A DNA stretch of 64,000 nucleotides from Luzula sylvatica (taxonomy: Eukaryota; Streptophyta; Magnoliopsida; Poales; Juncaceae), in assembly GCA_946800325.1 (NCBI GenBank), contig OX326959.1, forward strand, positions 999,501 through 1,063,500, given 5' to 3'. Shown here piece by piece: positions 23,219 to 32,924 of the stretch; position 1 is the stretch's first letter; the number at the start of each line of letters is the position of its first letter. Under the pieces are notes generated by a model. The model was not told the DNA's origin. It worked only from the letters and a program-made list of their open reading frames with translations, and searched no databases. Position numbers and translations under genes: made by a program.

Positions 23219-23970
23219 ATGGCTTCTCTCACAGAAGAAAACTTCACTTTCTCAAATCCATCTCAAATTTCTACCATTCATTTCCCAGAACTTGATTTAG
23301 ATTCATGGAAGTCGAAGAACCAAGAAATCGAAGGAAATAAGCTAGACTTCATGCTTAATTCATCAAGGTTCATGAAGGACGATCCACATGAATTATCTTT
23401 CCGAGACATTGTTGTTGAATTTCCGACAATTTCGAGTTACATGAAAGAGAGTTACGCTCAAGGCACCAAAAATGACGCTAAAATAAAATTAAAAAGAAAT
23501 AACACGAGCAAGAGCAAGAGCAAGAGTGGATGGTCTCCCTTGAAAATATTGTTTCCTTTACCATCAAAGGTCGAGAAGACGAATAAAAGCGGTATAATCG
23601 GCAACGATTATTCGGTTCCGAAATTGAGTTTGGAGAATACGGTTCGAAAACTAGGTGATAGTTTCGATGATGATTTTGACTTGTGGGAAGAGAATATATT
23701 TAGCGATACGAGTTTAAGTAGCAGGAGTAGCAGCAGCAGCAACAACAGTATTCGAAGTAACAGCGACCATGATAGAAGGTATATTTTCATGGAATCGATC
23801 TTTGTTTTGCATTTTTTCTCCAATTATATAACATTTTTAATTAATAAGATTAATTTTGTTGAAATAATTATTGCTTAATATTGAATTTATGATTCTTTTG
23901 CAGGAATACGAACGGCTGTTTTCCCTTATTTAACACTTGCAAGACCTGCGAATTCTTTGAAGGCAAATAG
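23219..23970 (+). CDS. Family-A unknown protein, copy A3 (two exons)
   Basis: Exon 1 23219-23778, exon 2 23904-23970, GT-AG intron of 125 bp; 208 residues, intact. It has the family layout with one extra Ser-Lys pair in the basic stretch (SKSKSKSGW), DLWEEN in the acidic motif (WEDN in A1 and A2) and a tail reading CFPLFNTCKTCEFFEGK. Intron and tail are closer to A4 than to A2. No recognised domain. Confidence 0.82.
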
Positions 23971-24749
23971 AGCCGAAGAACTTCCAATTTTGTTGTTGTT
24001 GTGAATAGTTGTATACTTTGTAGTTTGGCTACTTTACTATGTGTATACAAATCTTTGTACTAAACATGATTTTGGACTAGGTATTGGAGACACGAGAGTT
24101 GCCGGTATTCGCCGGTATTCAGAGCGTGAGTACGGCAGTTTAGCAATTATCTTAAGAGTTTTCATATTAATTTGTGTTGCACATTCGATTTTCGAGTTAT
24201 TTTTATAGTGATTTCTTGAGTCTCATTTATGTATAGGCTTCCGCTATATTTGTGTTTAAATTTTGATTTCGTAGTGTATGTGTATACGCGTGTTTCTCTT
24301 ATCTTTTCCAATTATAAAGTATATGTTTTGTGTATATTGGCAGATTGTCGCGCCTATTTATTTTAGGGTGTGGCATATATTATATGAAATATTGTGTAAC
24401 AATGATATAATATTTGTTGTGATGTTTTTTCATAAAATTGTGTTATACTTCATATATAATTTATTATACAATTACATCAATATAAATATTATTATTTGTT
24501 TAAAAAATAATTTTTTTTGTTATCACAACGTAAAATAATTTAAAAGCATATACATAATCATAATTAAATGAGCTCAAATAATTTCATTTTGAATGATATT
24601 ATCAATATTATCATACAATTATATATATTGTATTATAGTAAAAAAACATAACTAACATATTATATTTAATCATTTTAGTGATTAAATATGTTTGGGACAT
24701 TGTATAATTTTCCTAATGTAATAACTCAAAGAATGAAATCACTGACATG
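23971..24749 (+). other. 3' flank of A3 and remnant of the Helitron-like tail
   Basis: Diverged counterpart of 9534-10290 and 20361-20984. The hairpin-CTAG end is lost. No gene seen. Confidence 0.5.
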
Positions 24750-25237
24750 CTATGTTGCGCAGATACTTCAAAAATCAAGCCGTATCGTATCGGATGCCAT
24801 ATCGGATACCGATACTCGTCGGATACGTATCGGATACTCCACGTGGCGTATCCGAATATTTTATTTCAAAATATTAGCGGATACTTCTCGGATACTTCCG
24901 GATACTTGTCGGATACTTCTAACGTATACACAAATGTACTTGAAAAATAAAAATAAAAATTTGAAATCGAAATAAATGATTAATACATATCAATAAATAA
25001 CCAAACAAAATAAACATTTACTTAATAAGAAGTTATTTCTGTTAAAACAAACTTTTAAGATATTTTATGTCAAATGTATACTATATAAAATATTAAATAA
25101 ATTTATTATAATTAATAAAATAATAAAATATTATATATAATGGCCGTATCGTATCCTATGTATTTTTGAAAACTGCCGTATCGCCGTATCCGTATCGTGT
25201 CGGATACGATACTCGTATCTGTATCCGTGCAACATAG
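24750..25237. mobile_element. hAT-type MITE rich in GGATAC/GTATCC, second copy
   Basis: 488 bp, same family as 10376-10924: left end CTATGTTGCGCAGATAC, right end GTATCCGTGCAACATAG. The 8-bp flanks CTGACATG (24742-24749) and CTGATATG (25238-25245) differ at one base. Sister units near 10310 and 21095 show the uninterrupted sequence. Confidence 0.85.
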
Positions 25238-25298
25238 CTGATATGTACATCAAAAAGAAGAAAAACAGGAAGCACATCAAAGTTAGAATCTGTGGAAG

Positions 25299-26148
25299 CA
25301 GTGCCGGCCATTGGGGCAGGCCTTATAGGCCTGGGCCTGGGGTCCATTTTGGATGAGGGGTCCAATATTAGTGGCATGCATATATATTTGGACACAAAGT
25401 ATATTAGTCAAGCATAAGAAATATTCAGTTCATTATATCAACAAATCAAGACCTTAACCCATTATACACGTACATACTTAAATTTTTAAAAGTTAGATCG
25501 ACATCACCATGCACCAGGACAAATGTAGACACATGATCGGCATCGATAGGCCAAGTCCAAACCAGACAATTATTGTCGCCAGAGCAGACGCCGAGACCGT
25601 CGCCACGCCCAACACTCGGTGTTGACGTGATTTCAACAAAAAACTTGATCTCTAATTTACATCAAGGTTTGATTTTTTCCCCCTCTGTGTGTTTCCAATT
25701 CGGTTGTGTTAGATAATTGGAACAATTGGAAACAATTTCAAAAATCAAATTTTTTAATTTCGAAGGATCATGAGTATTATATTACTGGAGGAAATTGTGA
25801 GTCATATTGAGAAAATTATTTCTGGAGAACAATTAGAACAAGTATAATTATATTGATCTTTTTGCTGGAGAACAAATGCAAACCCAACTATTAGGATGTT
25901 TTTGATAAAATCTAGAATGATATATCTTCGAGTCATATTAAAAAAATTGTAAACAAGTTCAAATACAAAATTAAGTTTCTGAAAAAGTATTGGGTTATAT
26001 TGTTTAATTTTCTCTTTTTTACTCGATTTAAAAAATGAAATATTTAACCAACTTAAATTAGGTTACGGTGAAACAGACATGAGCTAGAGAGATTTGGGTT
26101 CCTTTTCGAAAATGACCTCGGGTCACCGAAAACTTGGGACCGGCCCTG
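25299..26148. mobile_element. Non-autonomous hAT element (GGCCGGCC-type ends)
   Basis: 850 bp. It starts CAGTGCCGGCC and ends GGACCGGCCCTG, imperfect inverted ends, with an exact 8-bp duplication TGTGGAAG on both sides (25291-25298 and 26149-26156). Interior without a transposase ORF. Confidence 0.82.
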
Positions 26149-26378
26149 TGTGGAAGCATTTTCATGAACGGAGAGGGAGTTGCCCCAAAGTTTGGGTTCT
26201 TATCGTTTGCTTCCACTCTTTCTCTCACTGCTACCTAATTTCTAAATACAGAGAAATGGAGATCTCCTTTGGAGGGAAAACGGAGAGGAGTTGTATAGGT
26301 CAATGTAAACACTAAACAGGCTGGACTTGAATTATTTAGGTGAGCGGAACGGAGTAGCATAGTCGACTGCAGTGTTTA

Positions 26379-26428
26379 GTCCCACATCTTAATATTGTAA
26401 ATAGGTAATGTTTCGATACGTTATATAA
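26379..26428 (+). promoter_or_regulatory. Plant snRNA promoter (USE plus TATA) of U5 copy 3
   Basis: GTCCCACATCT at 26379-26389, TATATAA at 26422-26428, 32 bases apart as in the other two copies although the bases between have changed. Confidence 0.85.
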
Positions 26429-26448
26429 GAGAGGTGGATGGGGAAGGA

Positions 26449-26584
26449 ATAAAACACGCAGCTGCGTGGTGTGCACATAGCGAACTATTCTTTCGCCTTT
26501 TACTAAAGAATACCGTGTGCACTCCACATCCAAGCAGCATACCATTATTTTTAGAGGGGCTTTTTCTTTTAGGAATTGCCCCAA
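26449..26584 (+). ncRNA. U5: U5 spliceosomal snRNA, copy 3
   Basis: Loop CGCCTTTTACT with its ATTCTTT/AAAGAAT stem, outer GTGG..CCAC stem, Sm-type site ATTTTTAGAGG, and a terminal hairpin with the best pairing of the three (GGGGC...GCCCC). The RNA part is better conserved than the flanks relative to copies 1 and 2, as expected for a selected RNA. Ends estimated. Confidence 0.9.
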
Positions 26585-26666
26585 CAAATCTTAATTAATT
26601 TTTAATTTTTAATTTTATTTGTGGGGGATTTCTAATACTTTTTGTTGACTCGTTCTCTTTCAGCAA

Positions 26667-27155
26667 ATGGCTTCTCTCCCAAGACACCAAGTCCAACACG
26701 AGAAACTTCACATTCTCAAATCCATCTCAAGTATCTTCCAGTCACTTGCCAGAAATAGATTTAGATTCGAAGAACCAAGAAATTGAAGGAAATAAGCTCG
26801 ACTTCATGCTTAATTTATCAAGATGCATGAAGGACGATCCGCTCGAATTCTCCTTCTGAGACATTGTTGTCGAATTTCCGACAATTTCGAGCTACGTGAA
26901 AGAGAGTTAGTTACACTCATGGGACCAAAAATGATGATAAAATCAAAATGAGAAGAAATAAATAACACGAGCAAGAGCAAGACCGGATGGTCTCTCTTGA
27001 AAATATTGCTTGTTTTGCCTTCAAAGGTCGAGAAGACAAATAAAACGGTGGAATTGGCAACGATTTTTCGGTTCCAAAATTGAGTTTTTGGAGAGAAAAC
27101 GGGTCAAAACCTAGGCTATAGTTTCGACAATTGCGAAATTGGAGAAGGCAAATAT
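26667..27155 (+). pseudogene. Family-A pseudogene A5
   Basis: Starts ATGGCTTCTCTCCC and keeps the order of family-A motifs, but the CGA codon of the FRD block is now TGA (26857-26859). A small insertion follows GAGAGT near 26907, several frameshifts follow, the acidic/Ser-rich region and intron are missing, and only the end of exon 2 (GAGAAGGCAAATA) remains near 27140. It begins about 80 bases after U5 copy 3, without the Helitron-like spacer present before A2 and A3. Confidence 0.85.
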
Positions 27156-27224
27156 AACCGCATAACTTTTTTTTTTTTTTTTGTGAATAGTCGGAGACTT
27201 GTTGTTAGCTGCTTTACAAAATCG

Positions 27225-27594
27225 ATTCGAGGCGCTAGAATCAAATGCCTTAGTTGATACTAGATTCTTTTTGTGTGCATAATTGGACAATTGCACTAAT
27301 TGTTCAATTATTGGCACGCTTCTTGAATTATGTTGGGATCATGACAAGATGAATTCGCCGAAATGATTTGCTTCCATATTCTATTTTAGTGCCATTGTAC
27401 GATATTAGTGGTAAATGGGAAAGTGTGGCTAGCATTTGGAAAATTGTGAAAGAAAGGGGGCGAAAAGAGAAGAAAACCTTGGTTCGGTTTGCATTAAGAA
27501 CCGTGCGGCATGAGTTTAATTTTCGTAATTTTTTGCATCTCGGAGGGATTTATTTGCATAGAATTTTAGAATCGTTAGAATGCGAAATTGAATA
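27225..27594 (+). pseudogene. Decayed 3' fragment of the PPR gene
   Basis: Corresponds to the last 120 or so codons of the PPR gene at 6291-8189. Conserved stretches are SGKWESVASIWK (SGKW here, RGKW in the parent), HEFNF and LHRILE. It carries frameshifts and an internal deletion where the parent reads AEEMVKLGSED. It shows that the array includes PPR-flank sequence, and it probably belongs to the same duplicated segment as A4. Confidence 0.85.
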
Positions 27595-27639
27595 GAGGAA
27601 TTAAGTAATTTTTTTTTGAAGGATTGGCAAGCGCGATAC

Positions 27640-28215
27640 GCGCTGTCTATTTTTTTTTTTTATAATAAATTAGGAAAAAGAGTTATTTACAACTTATATA
27701 ACTACACCGGACAAAAGTAGTCCCTAACTCAATCGGGGACAAGCCCCCCCGTTACTTTGTTCCCTCTATGTCACTAAAACTCTGACCCAAATTCGAGAGA
27801 CAACCATGCTATGTTGTAGCTTTTGGACATTTAACAGAACATACCCCATTTATGCGCTAGATCTCGAATAACCGAAGATAGGAGCGAATGCATACTGGCC
27901 TTGCGGGGAAAGATTCGTTGATTACGTTCCCGCCAAATCGTCCATATCGCCGCGAGCCAAAAAGTATCCCAGTGATCGTCCTCTTTTGGATTATTTATCC
28001 TCTCTCGGGTTAATAGCCACACATCCACGAAACATGCTGCCGAGGTTGCCATATTCGGATTTAGTTGGAACCATAGGCTTTATGTGAACGGGCATTCATA
28101 AAAAAGATGATACATCGTTTCATGTGATTGAGTGCACAAGACACAATTCGGTTCGAAAGGCCACTCTCGTTTCAACATCGAATTTAAGTAATTTTGAGTG
28201 TGTAGTGTTAACATA
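27640..28215 (-). pseudogene. LINE fragment, C-terminal zinc-binding region
   Basis: On the minus strand it gives CVLCTQSHETMYHLFYECPF, a C-x2-C...H...C pattern of the LINE zf-RVT domain, then after one stop WTIWRERNQRIF, typical of the LINE ORF2 end. Truncated on both sides. Confidence 0.75.
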
Positions 28216-28267
28216 GCTGTCCTAGTGTTTTTTGAGACCTCAGGCAATTATTTTTTTTTAAATCTTA

Positions 28268-29140
28268 AAATTAAAAAAATTAAACGCGATACTAAAAATC
28301 TTCACAACTATCTCCGGACTGAGAATTAACTGGCAAAAAATGCAATTCATCTCAATAGGATTGACGAAACCCTAATAGAGATGATTAAAATCTACCTTCC
28401 ATGCCAAGAAAGTCAATTACCGATCCTATACCTAGGGTTACCCTAACAATTAATGAATTAACAAACCAAAACAAACAGATTTCCTTCCATTACTAAATAA
28501 GATGACATATAAACTATCCGGTTGAAAAGGAAGAAATCTTAGCCTCGCAGGCAGAATGACTCTGATCAAGTCAGTTCTAGCCTCTACGCCAATCTATTAC
28601 ATGGCTTGTTTCAAATTGCCGGCCTGGGTGACCAACAAAATGATACAAATACAAAGACGGTTTCGATGGAGAGGAGAGAAGAGTTTCACGGGGGGTAACT
28701 GCCTAACAAACTGGGAGATGGTATGTACGCCTATAAAGAACGGGGGACTAGGAATGACGGATCTGAAAGTACAAAATGACTGCATGCTACTAAGGTGGTG
28801 GTGGCAATACAAAACTAATAAAAAGTCACTATGGAATGAAACAATGAATACAATCTAGGGAGAATACAATTTGGCAAATAATTATAGAAGCAATAACTTA
28901 TCTTTCTTTATGAAAGATCTGATAAAGATACACCACATCTTTAAACTCTCAGTTCACATTAATAGGGGAAATGGAGAACTAATTAAAGTTTGGCATGATA
29001 GATGGCTTAATAACATGGTTATGACAAGTATATATAATACTCTAACCACCTTCGTCTTAAATGACAAACTGACACTACAACAAGCCAGACAACCAAACCA
29101 ATGAAACCTGGAATTGAGAGAAAGCCTCTCCAATTTTTTA
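28268..29140 (+). pseudogene. LINE fragment, reverse transcriptase C-terminal part
   Basis: Plus strand: GLRINWQKMQF, then LIKSVLASTPIYYMACFKLP, FRWRG, GGNCLTNWEMVCTPIKNGGL and VWHDRW, the usual order downstream of the RT active site in plant L1-type LINEs. Stops at several points; not functional. Head-to-head with the minus-strand fragment next to it. Confidence 0.75.
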
Positions 29141-30266
29141 GAGAAAATATTTTTATTAGAGAAATATTTTTATTAGTGAGAATTTTCAAAACCCCTCTAA
29201 CTTTTCTGAATATAACGAAAACCCCTTATATTTATAGATTCTCTCAAAAATCACCTATATTTCTTTTTCTTCAAAATCCACCTAACATTTTGAATATTAT
29301 GAAAAACTCCCTAACTTGTTGTTTTGCTATTAAAGATGACCATTTTGATCCCGTATCTTATTTGGTAAACCCCCATCATATAAGAAATAATATAGGTATT
29401 AAAAATATTATATAAAACATTATTCAATTCTTTATCAATTCATATTAAGTTATCTGATCAAATGTTAAATACAATTGAAGATGAAAATTTTATATATGTA
29501 ATACTAATAAATTAATATATAATATATAATATTATAAAACATATATCATATTATTTTTGAAATATTTAATTTAAAAAAACCATCAAATATATTCGTTTGA
29601 ATTTTTTCTTTATTTTGACATCAATATTAGCATAGTTCATACATAATATTTTTCCGAATTTCAATTTGTGTAAAGGTATTATGCAAGAAAATACAATGTA
29701 TATTTACATAATTGAATTTGAAGCATTAATATTTATTTTAAAAAGAAATTATAAGAATCCTGTATAATACTAAGTAGTTATATTTGTATTTTTGTTCAAA
29801 CACATTTAATATTAAAATTTAAACAAATTAATAGAAATAGAAAAATAGTGTACCTATTAAAATATAAATTAACTTCTAAACTTCTAAACATATATCAAAG
29901 AGTATTGTTATTTTTTAAAATGTAAATTAAAAAATCATATGATTTTAAAGAATTTTATTTATATTTTTGCTAAATTAAATTTTGATATTATTTTTGAAAT
30001 TACCAACAAAATTAAATTTGATATTATTTATAATTTTCATTGCAGTTTGAATCAATATTTTTTTATTAGTACTATATAATTAATGATGTGTTGTGATTAC
30101 ATATGTTGTCTCTGTTCAATATTTTTTATTTGGTATTGAGTTAAATATTGTGAACAACAGTGATATAATATTTATTATGTTTTCTTTTTTGTAAAAATGT
30201 GTTATATGTCAGATATTGTTACACAGTGACATTAATATATGTATTATTATAATGATTAGTATTATT
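29141..30266 (+). mobile_element. Helitron-like AT-rich body
   Basis: Diverged copy of 17119-18200 and 21573-22665 (GATCAAATGTTAAATACAAT, CATCAAATATATTCGTTTGA). No gene. Confidence 0.45.
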
Positions 30267-30276
30267 GTGGAACATA

Positions 30277-31417
30277 TCTTTCTTTTTTTTGAGATACGAT
30301 AGGCGAAATGCCTATCGAAATATCTATTAAAAAAAATAAAAAGTTTTTACAATAATTTTGATACATCGTACCCTCACTAGATTAATCAAGATAAAAAAAT
30401 GTAGTTTTAAAGAAATGTAACGTTTGAGAAATTAACAGAATCCTCCCACGTTTCTAACAGTTTGATAACTATTGTTGGGTTTCATGTTCCGTCTTTTGAG
30501 CTAGTAGATATTAATGGTCTTGGTCGATGATCGAACACTCTCCTATTTCTTTCCTTCCAAATTGTCCAACAACCTGCCATCACAATGCAATCACATTTCT
30601 TCGCATCACCCCCAAGATTTTTCTTCGTATTTTCCATTCTCTTAGTAGGTGATTTCTGCCGAAAGAACACGGTATATTCGATAGGCCGAATAGGTGTTTC
30701 AAAGACCACCTGGGTATATGGACAAGATATGAATACATGTTGATTAGATTCTAGTATTTGTTGCCCACATAAGGTGTAATTATTATTGTAGGGCCAATTT
30801 TGTTTTTGAAGGTTTTCTGCTGTGAGTAGCTTGTTTGTATGAGAAGTCACATGAATATTTTCTCTTTGAGGGGTGTTTTTGATTTCCACACCAACTTGCT
30901 CAGTTGAATGATGTACCGGATTCAATAAGTTTCTTTTAGGCTGACGCGGTTGTAAAATGTCCGCTTGTTGTCAAATTCCAGGTATATGTTGATAATGTGT
31001 GTGTAATGGAATATGTGTAAAAATGTTCTTTCAAGTCGTTTAGAATTTTTTTATTTTATTATTACTTAGGGTTTTTTGAGTATTTGAAGCTCCGTATATT
31101 TCTTCGTCACTATTGTCAATTTTTCATAGCCATTTAATTAATAAAATCTTATTAAATTTTCTAGGTCTAAGATATCAAGTCTCCCGATCTTTTCGGATTT
31201 TGTTACTTTGTCCCAACTTACAAGGCAGTGACCTCCTGAACACCTATCATCTCCTCTCCATATAAAATTTCGGTTAATTCTAATGATTTGTTTATACAAC
31301 CATTTTGGTAGGAGCATCGCTTGCATATTGTAAATTGGTATGGCATTAAGAAGTGATCTTCCAAAGAGAGAAGACGTCATTTTCACGAGGCTAATCGGGT
31401 TTGTAGTTTTTTAAAGA
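30277..31417 (-). mobile_element. Truncated LINE insertion with target duplication
   Basis: Minus-strand LINE: RT-end pieces (IPIYNMQAMLLPKW, NFIWRGDDRCSGGHCLVSWD at 31386-31138) and zinc-binding end (YTLCGQQ..NQHVFISCPYT, AGCWTIWKERNRRVFDH at 30925-30482), with the middle deleted. A poly-T at the left edge is its poly-A tail. GTGGAACATA repeats at 30267-30276 and 31418-31427 as a target duplication. It interrupts the region upstream of A4 at the TGGAACATATC position also seen before A2. Confidence 0.82.
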
Positions 31418-31427
31418 GTGGAACATA

Positions 31428-31795
31428 CCTTACCCCCCAGAATAAGTTTCGTTATGAAATAAAATAATAAGTTAAAATATATTTGTATATCTTTCTAGAT
31501 GAAAGTTAAAAGCCATTTGAAGACTTGTGACTTGTGAGTAGTTCAAGAGTACCAAATTTTCTTCTTACCAAGAAATACCTTTGCTCCCAAAGAAAATCCT
31601 CTTCCTAATTTCCAAATTCCAAGTTTCAAGTATTTTTCCGTTTCAACCTTCTTCTAGAAAGCACACACATAATTACCGTTTCGATTCAACACTTTCTTTT
31701 CTATGTGAAAACGAAGGGTATATATATCTGTGAATATTCTTTGCATTTCAAACACAATTCAGTTCCAAATCAAACCCTCTAAATTATTTCATCAA
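31428..31795 (+). promoter_or_regulatory. Promoter region of family-A gene A4
   Basis: Similar to the A2 and A3 promoters, with TTCTAGA-type motifs near 31492 and 31650 and a short TATATATAT about 70 bases before the start. A LINE ends directly upstream at 31417. Confidence 0.4.
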
Positions 31796-32547
31796 ATGGC
31801 TTCTCTCTCACTAGAGAACTTCACTTTCTCAAACCCATCTCAAATTATCTACGATGCACTTACCAGAAGTAGATTTAAATTCATGGAGGTCAAAAAACGA
31901 TGCGAAGTCGAAGAACCAAGAAATCGAAGGAAATAAGCTAGACTTCATGCTTAATTCATCAAGGTTCATGAAGGACGATCCACATGAATTATCTTTCCGA
32001 GACATTGCTGCCGAGTTTGCGACAATTTCGAGTTACATGAAAGAGAGTTACGCTCAAGGCACCAAAAATGACGATAAAATAAAATTAAAAAGAAATAACA
32101 CGAGCAAGAGTAAGAGTGGATGGTCTCTCTTGAAAATATTGTTTCCTTTGCCATCGAAGGCCGAGAAGACGAATAAAAGAGGTACAATCGGCAATGATTA
32201 TTCGGTTCCAAAATTGAGTTTGGAGAATACGGTTCGAAAACTAGGTGATAGTTTCGATGATGATTTTGATTTGTGGGAAGAGAATATATTTAGCGATACG
32301 AGTTTAAGTAGCAGCAGTAGTAGTAGTAGTAGCAGCAATAGTATTCAAAGTAATATCGACCGTGATAGCAGGTATATTTTCATGGGATTAATCTTTTTTT
32401 TATATATAATATTTTTAATTAATCATATAAATTTTGTTGAAATAATTATTGCTTAATATTGAATTTATGATTTTTTACAGGAATATGAACGGCTGTTTTC
32501 CCTTCTTTAACACTTGCAAGACCTGCAAAATCGTAGAAGGCAAATAG
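31796..32547 (+). pseudogene. Family-A gene A4 with an N-terminal frameshift
   Basis: Exon 1 to 32371, exon 2 32481-32547, GT-AG intron. The usual start ATGGCTTCTCTCTC at 31796 gives MASLSLENFTFSNPSQI and then loses frame near 31845, where the sequence CAAATTATCTACGATGCAC has changed length relative to the sister copies. The frame stops at 31936. From an ATG at 31854 created in that change, the family frame is open to the end (194 residues, tail NGCFPFFNTCKTCKIVEGK), and the body is well conserved, including a longer Ser run. So it is either a shortened functional protein or an early pseudogene; sequence alone cannot decide. Confidence 0.7.
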
Positions 32548-32924
32548 GACCGAAGATTTTTTCATTTTTTTTTTTTTGTAAATATATTCGTAGACTTGTA
32601 GTTTGGATGTCACAAAAATATTCAATACAATACCTTTGACGGCACTGGTCCATCATGGACCAAACCAATGAGAACCTGCCACGTCACTAATTAAACAATC
32701 TATAATCCTCTTTAAGTTAATCTTCATCGTTATCTTTCAAGGAGACTCCTCTCACTCTTGCCCTGTAGAGAAGTTCAAACAAAAATTATCTCGAAAAATT
32801 ATACTTAAATCATATAAGTAACTAATTACAAACCTTCTAGAAACGGGCGCAACCCGTTTAGCAACTTTAGCGGGTTGTGGATTCTTTTTTGTGTCAACTA
32901 TATCTGAATTTTTTTTTTGCGAAG
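32548..32924. other. Intergenic region
   Basis: No gene. At 32837-32859 a hairpin AACGGGCGCAACCCGTT next to TTCTAG looks like another Helitron-type end on the minus strand (weak). Confidence 0.35.
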
